Positions 1-6,078 of a stretch of 12,131 nt of DNA are shown in pieces. Numbering within the stretch: the first letter of the stretch is position 1; each line of letters opens with the position of its first letter. This stretch comes from Bacteroidales bacterium UBA4353 (GTDB taxonomy: Bacteria; Bacteroidota; Bacteroidia; Bacteroidales; Paludibacteraceae), in contig DGSV01000075.1 of assembly GCA_002394025.1 (NCBI GenBank), positions 1 to 12,131 on the forward strand, written 5' to 3'. The position numbers and the translations under genes are program-made. Below the pieces are notes generated by a model. It saw only the letters and a program-made list of their open reading frames with translations, searched no databases and was not told the DNA's origin.

Positions 1-534
1 ATCCTCGTCAACAACGCCGGAATCATCAAACGCATACCTATGCATGAGATGAAAGTCGAAGATTTCCGTCAAGTGATAGACATAGACCTCAATGGACCTT
101 TTATCGTATCAAAAGCTGTGCTGCCGTCAATGATGGAACGCCGTCACGGCAAAATAATCAATATCTGCTCCATGATGTCAGAACTTGGACGCGAAACGGT
201 ATCGGCTTACGCTGCCGCTAAAGGAGGACTGAAAATGCTCACGAGAAATATATGCTCAGAATACGGATCTTATAACATCCAGTGCAACGGCATAGGACCC
301 GGATACATAGCAACACCGCAGACAGCACCGCTGCGAGAACTGCAACCCGACGGAAGCAGACATCCTTTCGATAAATTTATCTGCGCTAAAACACCGGCAG
401 GACGCTGGCTCGACCCGCAAGAACTCACAGGACCGGCGGTATTCCTGGCATCAGAAGCCTCTAACGCTGTCAACGGACACATACTGTACGTTGACGGAGG
501 TATATTGGCATACATAGGAAAACAACCAGAATAA
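1..534 (+). CDS. SDR oxidoreductase, gluconate 5-dehydrogenase / KduD-like (5' end missing)
   Basis: The gene is open from the first base, so its N-terminus, including the Rossmann glycine motif, lies outside the window; 177 residues remain of a family usually about 260 long. The visible part begins at the SDR motif NNAG (window residues 4-7). The catalytic tetrad is N31, S57 (in NICSMMSE), Y70 and K74 (YAAAK). It ends in the usual C-terminal region NGHILYVDGG. The long, distinctive text closely resembles Bacteroidales proteins annotated gluconate 5-dehydrogenase. In this group they often sit beside kduI and act on keto-sugar acids released from pectin or other uronic acid polymers, so the real reaction may be the KduD step (NAD(P)-dependent reduction of 5-keto-4-deoxyuronate products to 2-keto-3-deoxygluconate). 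The enzyme is cytoplasmic. The following DUF4861 gene supports a polysaccharide-catabolic operon. Family is certain; exact substrate is inference. Confidence 0.88.
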   Translation: MLVNNAGIIKRIPMHEMKVEDFRQVIDIDLNGPFIVSKAVLPSMMERRHGKIINICSMMSELGRETVSAYAAAKGGLKMLTRNICSEYGSYNIQCNGIGPGYIATPQTAPLRELQPDGSRHPFDKFICAKTPAGRWLDPQELTGPAVFLASEASNAVNGHILYVDGGILAYIGKQPE

Positions 535-556
535 CATCTTTTTTTTACAGACAAGA

Positions 557-602
557 ATAGTAATTATAGCAAGCGATAATAAGCGCTTGCTATAATTACT
601 AT
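557..602. repeat. 19-bp perfect inverted repeat (hairpin) between SDR and DUF4861 genes
   Basis: The left arm (557-575) and right arm (584-602) are perfectly complementary over 19 bp and are separated by an 8-nt loop (576-583). The stem is AT-rich at its base and holds AGCAAGCG near the loop. No T-run follows the hairpin on either strand, so it is a poor intrinsic terminator. A T8 run lies just upstream (539-546). Its place inside a probable operon fits an mRNA-stabilising or processing hairpin, or a small mobile palindrome. Confidence 0.8.
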
Positions 603-623
603 AAACTATAATAAAACATTAAC

Positions 624-1748
624 ATGAAGAAAACGCTATTTCTGCTCTTTGCCCTGCTTTTTACACTCACGGCATGCCACAAACCTAAAACAATCACTAT
701 ATCCAATCACTCGAACTTTGATCGTAATGGAGAACTTGTGGAACTCAACATCACGCAATTAGGACTTGACGCAATGGGAGTGCTCGCCGATATCGATGAC
801 AATATTGTGCCTTGCCAGTACGACATCGCTACAGGCATACTGCTATTCCAAACCTCTATACCGGCAAACAGCACTGTGCAATACTATTGGCGCGAACTAA
901 AAGACGGTGAACAGCGTATAGTACCGCAAAATAAGGTGTCGGCACGATTTGTTCCGGAGCGCAAAGACGATTTCGCATGGGAAAACGACCAAGCGGCATA
1001 CCGTATGTACGGACCGGCATTGGCAAATGAAAACCCGTCAAACGGTGTGGATCTCTGGCTCAAACAAACCGAAGAACTCATCGTGGATACTTTTTACTAT
1101 AATGAACACCAGAAAGGTCAAAGCTACCATATCAACTGGGGGAAAGGTCTCGACTGCTATAAAGTCGGGCATACGCTCGGATGCGGAGGTGTAGCGCCTT
1201 ACTATCAGGACAGCCTGCTTGTTCAAGGTCATTATGACCATTATCAGGTTCTTGAGCAGGGTCCGCTGCGCACAGTATTCCAACTCGACTATGACACAAT
1301 ACACATCAATGGCAAGTCTTACCAGCAATCTCTTAAAATCACGGTATGCGCCGGAGCTCTGCTTAATAAAGCCGAGGTAACACTCAAAGGTGAAGACATC
1401 GCAGAACTTAAACTCGCTGCAGGAATATTCCTGCATGACAGTATCGATAACTACCGCGTTGACCTATCTGACGGTACACTGGCATATGCCGAGAACGCTT
1501 TTAACGAGTTGGACCGCAGCCCCGTGGGACGCAACTACTCAGCTGTGGTGATGCCTAAAGCCAGCCGGGAGGTGATGACGCAAGGCAGCTATTGCCTGCT
1601 TACCGAATATAAAGTATCAGACACCATGACCTACTACTTTGGCGGAGGATGGAACGGATGGCGCTATCCAACAGACGCTGATTGGTTCAAAGCCGTTTCG
1701 GAATTCAAATCAGCTATTGACCACCCGTTCGTAGTGAGCGTAAAATAA
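624..1748 (+). CDS. DUF4861-family lipoprotein
   Basis: The 374-residue protein starts with a lipoprotein signal peptide: MKK, a hydrophobic run, and lipobox L15-T16-A17-C18. The residues after C18 (HKPK) lack the acidic export signal used by Bacteroidetes surface lipoproteins, so a periplasm-facing anchor is more likely. The mature part (about 24-374) matches, from memory, the DUF4861 family: opening TITISNHSNFDRNGELVEL, a glycine/aromatic-rich centre (YHINWGKGLDCYKVGHTLGC, about 168-187) and an end with YYFGGGWNGW. The family is common in Bacteroidetes loci that break down pectin and other uronic-acid glycans, often near kduI and this SDR. Its activity is not established; a role in handling uronic-acid oligosaccharides is inference from context. 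It starts 89 bp after the SDR stop with no promoter visible between, so it is probably in the same operon. The ATG at 624 is fixed by the signal peptide. Confidence 0.82.
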   Translation: MKKTLFLLFALLFTLTACHKPKTITISNHSNFDRNGELVELNITQLGLDAMGVLADIDDNIVPCQYDIATGILLFQTSIPANSTVQYYWRELKDGEQRIVPQNKVSARFVPERKDDFAWENDQAAYRMYGPALANENPSNGVDLWLKQTEELIVDTFYYNEHQKGQSYHINWGKGLDCYKVGHTLGCGGVAPYYQDSLLVQGHYDHYQVLEQGPLRTVFQLDYDTIHINGKSYQQSLKITVCAGALLNKAEVTLKGEDIAELKLAAGIFLHDSIDNYRVDLSDGTLAYAENAFNELDRSPVGRNYSAVVMPKASREVMTQGSYCLLTEYKVSDTMTYYFGGGWNGWRYPTDADWFKAVSEFKSAIDHPFVVSVK

Positions 1749-1880
1749 AGAGTATTATTCAATGTTAAGTTCACTGAAAGATACTGATGATAGGGGATAT
1801 TATTGTTCTATAACCAATGACAGTGCTGTTCGCTTGGTTCAAACAGCCAAATAAATATCTGATAATATATTAATTTGATT

Positions 1881-1918
1881 AACAAGTACGGACACGCCAA
1901 AGCGTGTCCGTACTTGTT
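1881..1918. terminator. 17-bp perfect hairpin; probable terminator of the SDR-DUF4861 operon
   Basis: Arms 1881-1897 and 1902-1918 pair perfectly over 17 bp around a CAAA loop, with core CGGACACGC / GCGTGTCCG. On the plus strand the right arm runs into TTTT (1917-1920), a short T-run. It lies 132 bp after the DUF4861 stop and is the first terminator-like structure there. The core is shared with the palindromes at 4676-4697 and, more weakly, 1943-1957, so it may be a REP-like repeat serving as a terminator. Confidence 0.6.
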
Positions 1919-1942
1919 TTAGTCTCAGTTCTATTCAGGTAC

Positions 1943-1957
1943 TGACACGTCGTGTCA
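1943..1957. repeat. Short GACACG palindrome (REP-like)
   Basis: TGACACG and CGTGTCA flank a single central T. The GACACG/CGTGTC half-sites match the cores of the larger hairpins at 1881-1918 and 4676-4697. It could be a degenerate member of the same repeat family, or chance. Confidence 0.4.
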
Positions 1958-1987
1958 TATATCCCATAATTGTTAAAAAAAGTTTTG

Positions 1988-2026
1988 TCTTCCTCTTCCT
2001 CCTTCCTCCTTACTCTTAACTCCTCC
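1988..2026. repeat. Pyrimidine-rich degenerate repeat tract
   Basis: Within the 463-bp gene-free gap 1749-2211, this stretch is nearly all C and T on the plus strand, built from CTTCCT/CCTCCTT units. On the minus strand it reads as AGGAGTTAAGAGTAAGGAGG, close in wording to the tandem repeats at 4295-4449. It appears to be another short copy of that low-complexity family. The rest of the gap holds the two GACACG palindromes above and the regulator promoter; no other gene was supported. Confidence 0.45.
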
Positions 2027-2119
2027 GTGCTCTGTGTTTCGTTTTTTTTACCCTGTGTCGCTCTCTTGATTTATGTGTGTAGCAAATCCGCAACGCTTAT
2101 GTTGCAAAATTCCAAATAA

Positions 2120-2150
2120 TTTGCTAATTGAAAAATAATCAATAACTTTG
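2120..2150 (+). promoter_or_regulatory. Bacteroidetes-type promoter of the small HTH gene
   Basis: The -33 element TTTG is at 2120-2123 and the -7 element TAACTTTG (TAnnTTTG) at 2143-2150, separated by exactly 19 bp. This matches the consensus for the Bacteroidetes primary sigma factor. The start codon lies 61 bp downstream, leaving a leader of roughly 55 nt. Confidence 0.75.
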
Positions 2151-2159
2151 CAAAGTTAT
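2142..2159. promoter_or_regulatory. 18-bp perfect palindrome over the -7 element; candidate operator
   Basis: ATAACTTTGCAAAGTTAT is a perfect dyad centred just after the -7 box, covering the -7 element and the likely transcription start. A repressor dimer bound here would block the promoter of the adjacent HTH gene, so autoregulation is plausible. Half of the dyad is the promoter consensus itself; the symmetric other half (CAAAGTTAT) is not explained by it. Confidence 0.45.
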
Positions 2160-2211
2160 AGGCTAAAGAAGCCTGTATATGTGTACTTGTTTTATTAAAG
2201 CCTGATACTTT

Positions 2212-2430
2212 ATGATTGATATCGGAGCACAAATTAAAAAAGAGATGCAGCGTCAAGGACGCGGCGTAACATGGCTGGCTAACCAGATTGGTCGTGACAG
2301 AACTCTAATCTATCGCATTTTTAACAACAGAAGCATAGATTCAGAGAACTTACTGAGAATTTCTGTGGCGCTTAATCACAACTTCTTTGAGGACTATATC
2401 AAAGAATTTGAGGAGTTGCGGTCAAAATGA
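2212..2430 (+). CDS. Small XRE-like helix-turn-helix protein
   Basis: The 72-residue protein is almost entirely one DNA-binding domain of the Cro/XRE type. Helices cover about residues 4-13 (GAQIKKEMQR), 18-26 (VTWLANQIG), 29-37 (recognition helix, RDRTLIYRI) and 43-52 (SENLLRISVA), followed by an acidic tail (FEDYIKEFEEL). Similar short HTH proteins of the form IGxxIxxExxRQGRxVTWLA are common in Bacteroidales; their targets are mostly unknown. It stands alone between intergenic repeats, with its own promoter and a palindrome over the -7 box, which suggests autoregulation. It ends convergent with the nuclease gene. No toxin, phage or transposon partner is beside it. Fold assignment is strong; regulon unknown. 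Confidence 0.82.
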   Translation: MIDIGAQIKKEMQRQGRGVTWLANQIGRDRTLIYRIFNNRSIDSENLLRISVALNHNFFEDYIKEFEELRSK

Positions 2431-2458
2431 CATGACCTTATCGGCTTTCATAGTGCAT

Positions 2459-2511
2459 TAATGTTGCTCAAGCCGTTGTGGTGACGCATAGTCACCACAT
2501 GGTCAACATTA
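2459..2511. other. Two-tier hairpin downstream of the HTH gene
   Basis: An outer 8-bp stem (TAATGTTG 2459-2466 with CAACATTA 2504-2511) encloses an inner 9-bp stem (TGTGGTGAC 2477-2485 with GTCACCACA 2491-2499) and a GCATA loop. The two are joined by 10-nt and 4-nt internal strands. It begins 28 bp after the HTH stop, before the terminator at 2534. It may be a 3' UTR structure or a small RNA; no function can be read from it. Confidence 0.5.
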
Positions 2512-2533
2512 GTAACTGTTGTAAATTTATAAC

Positions 2534-2571
2534 AAAAACGTTTCGGGGTAACACATCTTCGAAACGTTTTT
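2534..2571. terminator. Bidirectional intrinsic terminator between convergent genes
   Basis: A 12-bp perfect stem (AAAAACGTTTCG 2534-2545 with CGAAACGTTTTT 2560-2571) closes a 14-nt loop. The A5/T5 stem ends give a U-run on both strands. It sits between the stop of the HTH gene and that of the nuclease gene on the other strand, so it can end both transcripts. Confidence 0.75.
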
Positions 2572-2645
2572 ATTATAGTGATTATTGATTAGTAAACAAA
2601 GATAATGGGTTATACTTATTTTTTAGTTCTCTGTAAGGTAATAAT

Positions 2646-4235
2646 TTATCTCACGATAATTTTAGCCTGCAGAGTACTGTGACCACCATAAGCGTTGATG
2701 ATATGAATGCCTTGAGGCAGTCCACTGGTTGGTATTATCAACTCATCACTATCGATTGGCATATTCACCTCAAGCACTCCCGTTACACTATATATTCTCA
2801 AATAACCTTTTGTGGCTCCGCGTAGAATATAATTACCACCCTCCACCGTCAGTTCTATGGGAATAGACGCTTCAGGACTGTCAAAGGATGTGCGGTTGTT
2901 GGCATGATAGTCTCCTAGCTTTATTCCTACGAGTATCGGATCATGGTCCGAACAACGGAATTTGCTGTTGTCAGCAGCGGAATAGCGGTAACTTTTGTTG
3001 TATGGTTCGTCGGAATTGATATGCCATGCCGCGGCACCACACACCTGCGCAGCCATACTCGAATTGGCAAGGGCGTGATCAAGATAACCGGCGGTGTATT
3101 CGCCATAGGTATATACGTAGCTATATGCCGTATCAGCGTGAAACATCTCGTGCAGGTCACGATAGCCTGCATCAGTAAATACTCGTATAGGATCCTCTTT
3201 GGCGTATGCGTTCAGGTCACCCATGAGTAGTATATCGGGATCGGAAAGAGTGGAGAGATTAGTATTTATAGAACTCAAGACAGCCTGCGCCTCAACCTTA
3301 CGGGCATTGTTATATGCTCCCTGACCATCACCTTGATCGGCGTCAATACCGCTACTCGGACCATTGACTTTGGCCTTGAAATGATTTATTCCCAACACAA
3401 AACTCTCTCCGCTCGCCTTATCGCGGAATGTCTGTAACTTCTTGCGGTTTTTTACGCCGGTATTTACGTTTACCATGCTACCCACGCGTTCTATGCGGTC
3501 GGTGCAATATACATAGCCCGCCTTGGTCCATGTCCCGCTTGCCGACAAACCATCGTTGATATATGAGAATTGGCGACCAAGAGCATGCGTCAGCCCTTGC
3601 GCTAATTTCTGCAGGGCACCCTGACCTTGCTCGATCTCTACAAATCCATAAATATCCGCGTCAATGGCCGTCAAGGCATCGATTATCTTGGAATATTGCA
3701 ATGTCTGCTGACTCGAACTCGTGGGACCCTGACTGCCGCTGCCAAGGTTTTCAACAAGAAAATAACACAAATTCATGCAGCAGACCAATACTATCTCGTC
3801 GCGTTTGCCTACATTAGGAGGAGTATTCAGCTCGCTGTAAGTAAAATGACGTTGCGGACTGCCAACAACAGTCACAGAGGTCGTACTGTTAACGGTTACG
3901 ACAAGGTTGGTGAGCATCTCACCCATACGGGGAGTAAAACCAAGACCGCTCATGCGTACCAAACCTGAATTGTTAACGTAGCAGATACGATCGTAGTCAC
4001 TGCTTCCGGGCAAGGCTATGTTGGTAGGCGAAAAACTACGACGAGGACCGCCATAGACACTGCCTGACTGAACACTGTTTATATGCCAAGGCTGTGACAG
4101 ACGTATCGTCTGACCTACGTATGGTGCCAACTCCGAGGGAGTCCAATAACGAAGATTGCTGAAGGTAACAACAGGTTGAGCTATTGCCGTAATAGCAAAA
4201 ATGCTAATTATTATTAATAGTAGTGTTTTTCTCAT
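2646..4235 (-). CDS. T9SS-exported endonuclease/exonuclease/phosphatase-family nuclease
   Basis: I place the start at 4235, giving 529 residues, because MRKTLLLIIISIFAITAIAQ is a clean signal peptide with cleavage after the AIA-Q region. The longer frame to 4310 would run through the promoter and into repeat DNA. Residues about 21-145 form a beta-rich N-terminal region that may be an OB-like domain. Residues about 147-440 are the Mg2+-dependent EEP domain: E200 (DIYGFVE), N284-H285 (INHFKAK), the DQGDGQG loop at 300-306 typical of extracellular ExeM/NucH nucleases, GDLN (339-342), YLDH (384-387) and SDHDP (429-433). Residues about 465-529 resemble a type A T9SS sorting tail (LRIYSVTGVLEV ... 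SGLPQGIHII ... KIIVR). The protein is probably cleaved and secreted or attached at the surface, degrading extracellular DNA for nucleotides or phosphate. It is monocistronic, with its own promoter at 4244-4274. Confidence 0.85.
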   Translation of the reverse strand: MRKTLLLIIISIFAITAIAQPVVTFSNLRYWTPSELAPYVGQTIRLSQPWHINSVQSGSVYGGPRRSFSPTNIALPGSSDYDRICYVNNSGLVRMSGLGFTPRMGEMLTNLVVTVNSTTSVTVVGSPQRHFTYSELNTPPNVGKRDEIVLVCCMNLCYFLVENLGSGSQGPTSSSQQTLQYSKIIDALTAIDADIYGFVEIEQGQGALQKLAQGLTHALGRQFSYINDGLSASGTWTKAGYVYCTDRIERVGSMVNVNTGVKNRKKLQTFRDKASGESFVLGINHFKAKVNGPSSGIDADQGDGQGAYNNARKVEAQAVLSSINTNLSTLSDPDILLMGDLNAYAKEDPIRVFTDAGYRDLHEMFHADTAYSYVYTYGEYTAGYLDHALANSSMAAQVCGAAAWHINSDEPYNKSYRYSAADNSKFRCSDHDPILVGIKLGDYHANNRTSFDSPEASIPIELTVEGGNYILRGATKGYLRIYSVTGVLEVNMPIDSDELIIPTSGLPQGIHIINAYGGHSTLQAKIIVR

Positions 4236-4243
4236 GATAAACG

Positions 4244-4274
4244 CAAATTTACGCTTTTTCCGCCAATTAGCAAA
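4244..4274 (-). promoter_or_regulatory. Bacteroidetes-type promoter of the nuclease gene
   Basis: On the minus strand, TTTG (4271-4274) and TAAATTTG (4244-4251) are spaced by 19 bp. Only 8 bp separate the -7 box from the ATG at 4235, so the transcript should have almost no leader. This also rules out the upstream ATG at 4310 as the main start. Confidence 0.75.
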
Positions 4275-4294
4275 ATTATTTTTTATGTTTGAGT

Positions 4295-4336
4295 AAGGAG
4301 CAAGGAGCAAGGAGCAAGGAGCAATGAGTAGGGAGT
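4295..4336. repeat. 7-bp tandem repeat (AAGGAGC)
   Basis: Four exact copies of AAGGAGC (4295-4322) are followed by two diverged 7-mers (AATGAGT, AGGGAGT). The array starts 21 bp upstream of the nuclease -33 box and runs directly into the 8-bp array. Confidence 0.9.
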
Positions 4337-4337
4337 A

Positions 4338-4449
4338 AGAAGTTGAGAAGTTGAGAAGTTGAGGAGTTGAGAAGTTAAGAAGTTGAGAAATTGAGAAGTT
4401 GAGAAGTTAAGGAGTTGAGAAGTTGAGAAATTGAGAAGTTGAGGAGTTG
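4338..4449. repeat. 8-bp tandem repeat (AGAAGTTG), 14 copies
   Basis: Fourteen units in exact 8-bp register, mostly AGAAGTTG, with single-base variants AGGAGTTG, AGAAGTTA, AGAAATTG and AGAAGTTA. There are no indels between units. The long minus-strand reading frame through it (LLNFSTSQ-like repeats) comes from the repeat and is not a gene. Arrays like this are prone to slippage, so copy number may vary between strains. Confidence 0.92.
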
Positions 4450-4519
4450 AGTCATTAGATTTGATGCAGAAGAGTTTGAGCGCGTCAGCCACTCCTCCCC
4501 TGCCTTTGGAAGGGGTGAA

Positions 4520-4550
4520 GAAAAATTTGCAATATTTCCGCAAATTTTTC
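4520..4550. repeat. 11-bp perfect hairpin inside the composite element
   Basis: GAAAAATTTGC (4520-4530) pairs perfectly with GCAAATTTTTC (4540-4550) around a 9-nt loop. It is AT-rich and lies inside the composite repeat, far from any gene end. Confidence 0.7.
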
Positions 4551-4554
4551 GATG

Positions 4555-4574
4555 AAAAGCACAGTGTGCTTTTT
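4555..4574. terminator. Terminator-like hairpin in the 4236-4884 gap
   Basis: AAAAGCAC (4555-4562) pairs with GTGCTTTT (4566-4573) around a 3-nt loop and is followed by one further T. It has terminator form on both strands, but no gene ends nearby, so it probably belongs to the repeat element or blocks readthrough between the divergent promoters. Confidence 0.45.
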
Positions 4575-4675
4575 AGAATACCTTAGTCCGGTGCCCGAAG
4601 GGCGGAGGGGTAACAAACATTTACTATTTTGTTATTTTGATATTTAACTGTTTATTTAGTATAGTCTGATTTGTA

Positions 4676-4697
4676 GGGACACGCCGTGGCGTGTCCC
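4676..4697. repeat. REP-like palindrome GGGACACGCC-GT-GGCGTGTCCC
   Basis: Two 10-bp arms pair perfectly around GT. The core GGACACGC/GCGTGTCC is shared with the terminator hairpin at 1881-1918. Palindromes of this wording recur in intergenic DNA of many bacteria (recalled, not searched). The surrounding DNA (4613-4760) is AT-rich with repeated TTTACTATTT-like words and has no gene. Confidence 0.65.
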
Positions 4698-4774
4698 GTT
4701 GCCGAGTCAAGTTATTTAATCATTTTCTATTTGATAATTTACTATTTGGAGTGAAAAAAACTTTGACACCTGTT

Positions 4775-4805
4775 TTTGATATTCCAAAATAAAATAGTAA
4801 CTTTG
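4775..4805 (+). promoter_or_regulatory. Bacteroidetes-type promoter of the TPR-ribH operon
   Basis: TTTG (4775-4778) and TAACTTTG (4798-4805) are spaced by 19 bp, exactly the consensus. About 79 bp separate the -7 box from the TPR start codon, leaving an ordinary leader of some 70 nt. I see no FMN riboswitch in that leader; it is too short and lacks the conserved elements. Confidence 0.75.
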
Positions 4806-4884
4806 CAAAATGTTGCGCAGATGTCCCTCAACGAAATTATTGCGTAGCATAACTAACTGATTTATAAATAACAAAACATACACA

Positions 4885-5565
4885 ATGTCAAAGAAGAATC
4901 AACAAAACAACAGCGATCAACAACTCGCTAATGTAGAAGAGTCTCTTGTTCAGTCCGAAATGTGGCTCGAAAAAAATCGCAACACCCTGTTAATCAGCCT
5001 TGGCGTTATCGTCGTTGTGGCACTCGCCATATTCGCCATCAAACATTACTGGTACGAAAAACGCGTCAGTGATGCGGCTCAGGCTATGGTCACATGCCAA
5101 GACTACTTTGCGGTGGACTCTTTCCAAGTCGCTCTTGATGGTGATAATGTGGACTGCGAAGGTTTTCTCGCCATTATTGACAACTATAGTATGACTCCGT
5201 CAGCCAAACTCGCCAAAGCCTATGCCGGAATATGCTATTATCATCTCGGTCAGTATCAGGAAGCCGTAGAAATGCTCGAAAAAGCTTCTGTCAAGGACAT
5301 CAACTTCGCACCGGCGGTCAAACAACTGCTTGGAGACTGCTACGTGGAAATGCAGCAGTACGACAATGCCATTGACGCTTACAACAAAGCCGTTAAGATG
5401 GATAACGATATGATTGCTCCAATGAGCCTCAATAAAATAGGTCGTGTGTACGAAGCGCAGGGCAATAAGGACAAGGCTATCGAAGTGTATAAGCAAATCA
5501 AAGACAATTATCCGGCAAGTATGCAGGCGCAGGAGGCTGATAAAAGAATAGCAGCTCTACAATAA
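4885..5565 (+). CDS. Membrane-anchored tetratricopeptide repeat protein
   Basis: The 226-residue protein has a polar, glutamine-rich N-terminus (1-30), one transmembrane helix (about 34-53, TLLISLGVIVVVALAIFAIK) and a C-terminal domain with three recognisable TPR repeats: about 106-138 (AYAGICYYHLGQYQEAVEML), 141-174 (QLLGDCYVEMQQYDNAIDAY) and 179-212 (NKIGRVYEAQGNKDKAIEVY). Basic residues after the helix (KHYWYEKR) leave topology uncertain, but the layout resembles YfgM of proteobacteria, whose TPR domain faces the periplasm and assists at the Sec translocon. That comparison is architectural inference. Genes of this kind often precede ribH in Bacteroidales (recalled). It is six bases upstream of ribH with its own consensus promoter, so the two form an operon. 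Its partner proteins are unknown. Confidence 0.85.
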   Translation: MSKKNQQNNSDQQLANVEESLVQSEMWLEKNRNTLLISLGVIVVVALAIFAIKHYWYEKRVSDAAQAMVTCQDYFAVDSFQVALDGDNVDCEGFLAIIDNYSMTPSAKLAKAYAGICYYHLGQYQEAVEMLEKASVKDINFAPAVKQLLGDCYVEMQQYDNAIDAYNKAVKMDNDMIAPMSLNKIGRVYEAQGNKDKAIEVYKQIKDNYPASMQAQEADKRIAALQ

Positions 5566-5571
5566 ACAATT

Positions 5572-6051
5572 ATGACCCAAGACTTGTCAAGTTATAATCC
5601 CGACGAGCTGCCGTCGAGCGATGAGTTGCGTAGCCAACGCTTCGGAATTGTTGTCTCGGACTGGAATAGCGATGTGACTTTTGCTATGTTACAAGGTGCC
5701 GTTGACACGCTAACGCAGGCGGGAGTGGCACATGATAATATAGAGGTATATCACGTACCAGGGGCGTTTGAACTTACCTATGGAGCCCGAAAACTCGTCG
5801 ATAGCGATATGTTTAACGCAGTGATTGTCATCGGATGCGTCATAAAAGGCGATACTCCACATTTCGATTACATCTGCCAAGGAGTAACGAACGGCATCAC
5901 GGCTATCAATAATGACGGGACAACACCGGTAATTTTTAGCGTGCTAACGACTTTTGATAAACAACAGGCGCTTGACCGCGCAGGAGGTAAACTTGGCAAC
6001 AAAGGAATAGAAGGTGCTGTGACAGCAATGAAAATGGCTAACGGCTTCTAA
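5572..6051 (+). CDS. ribH: 6,7-dimethyl-8-ribityllumazine synthase
   Basis: RibH condenses 5-amino-6-ribitylamino-uracil with 3,4-dihydroxy-2-butanone 4-phosphate to give lumazine, the next-to-last step of riboflavin synthesis, in the cytoplasm. The 159 residues have the usual length and all key motifs: W31 (VSDWN) stacking on the substrate, GAFEL (64-68), GDTPHFDY (93-100) with catalytic H97, the PVIFSVLT strand (119-126), R136 of RAGG, and GNKG (142-145), which binds phosphate. H97 and R136 align with His88 and Arg127 of the Bacillus subtilis enzyme at a constant offset of nine, so no internal indel lies between them. A 22-residue N-terminal extension precedes the core, normal for the family. 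It is the second gene of an operon with the TPR protein and is followed by a GC-rich hairpin. Confidence 0.97.
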   Translation: MTQDLSSYNPDELPSSDELRSQRFGIVVSDWNSDVTFAMLQGAVDTLTQAGVAHDNIEVYHVPGAFELTYGARKLVDSDMFNAVIVIGCVIKGDTPHFDYICQGVTNGITAINNDGTTPVIFSVLTTFDKQQALDRAGGKLGNKGIEGAVTAMKMANGF

Positions 6052-6078
6052 CCGATAATGAACTCAGTTCATAAAATA

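Larger units (their letters stand above)
4490..4612. repeat. Composite palindromic intergenic element
   Basis: A C-rich left part (ACTCCTCCCCTGCCTTTGGA and AGGGG, about 4490-4515) and a G-rich right part (GGTGCCCGAAGGGCGGAGGG, about 4590-4609) bracket two strong hairpins. The two outer parts read like halves of a dispersed element I recall from Bacteroidetes intergenic regions, split by about 75 bp of inserted DNA. The copy-number claim is from memory and unverified. Confidence 0.5.

Noticed and set aside
1762..1854. 30-residue plus-strand frame after the DUF4861 gene
   Set aside because: It has no promoter, no recognisable motif and a length expected by chance in an AT-rich gap.
2943..3230. 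Plus-strand frames inside the nuclease gene
   Set aside because: They are shadows of the minus-strand gene, with no promoters or motifs; the same holds for antisense frames in ligA and the AKR gene.
4236..4310. N-terminal extension of the nuclease to an ATG at 4310
   Set aside because: It places 25 polar/basic residues before a clean signal peptide, begins inside the tandem repeat and spans the promoter at 4244-4274.
4295..4449. CRISPR array
   Set aside because: Units of 7-8 bp are directly adjacent, without spacers; no cas genes are nearby.
4283..4543. 86-residue minus-strand frame rich in STSQLLNF repeats
   Set aside because: It is a translation of the 8-bp tandem array, with no start context or promoter, and the composition is explained by the DNA repeat.
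4806..4884. FMN riboswitch in the leader of the TPR-ribH operon
   Set aside because: The leader is only about 70 nt and lacks the conserved multi-helix core of the RFN element.
6059..6071. TGAACTCAGTTCA palindrome after ribH
   Set aside because: It is a 13-nt dyad just after a stop codon, not near a promoter, and too short to support a function.
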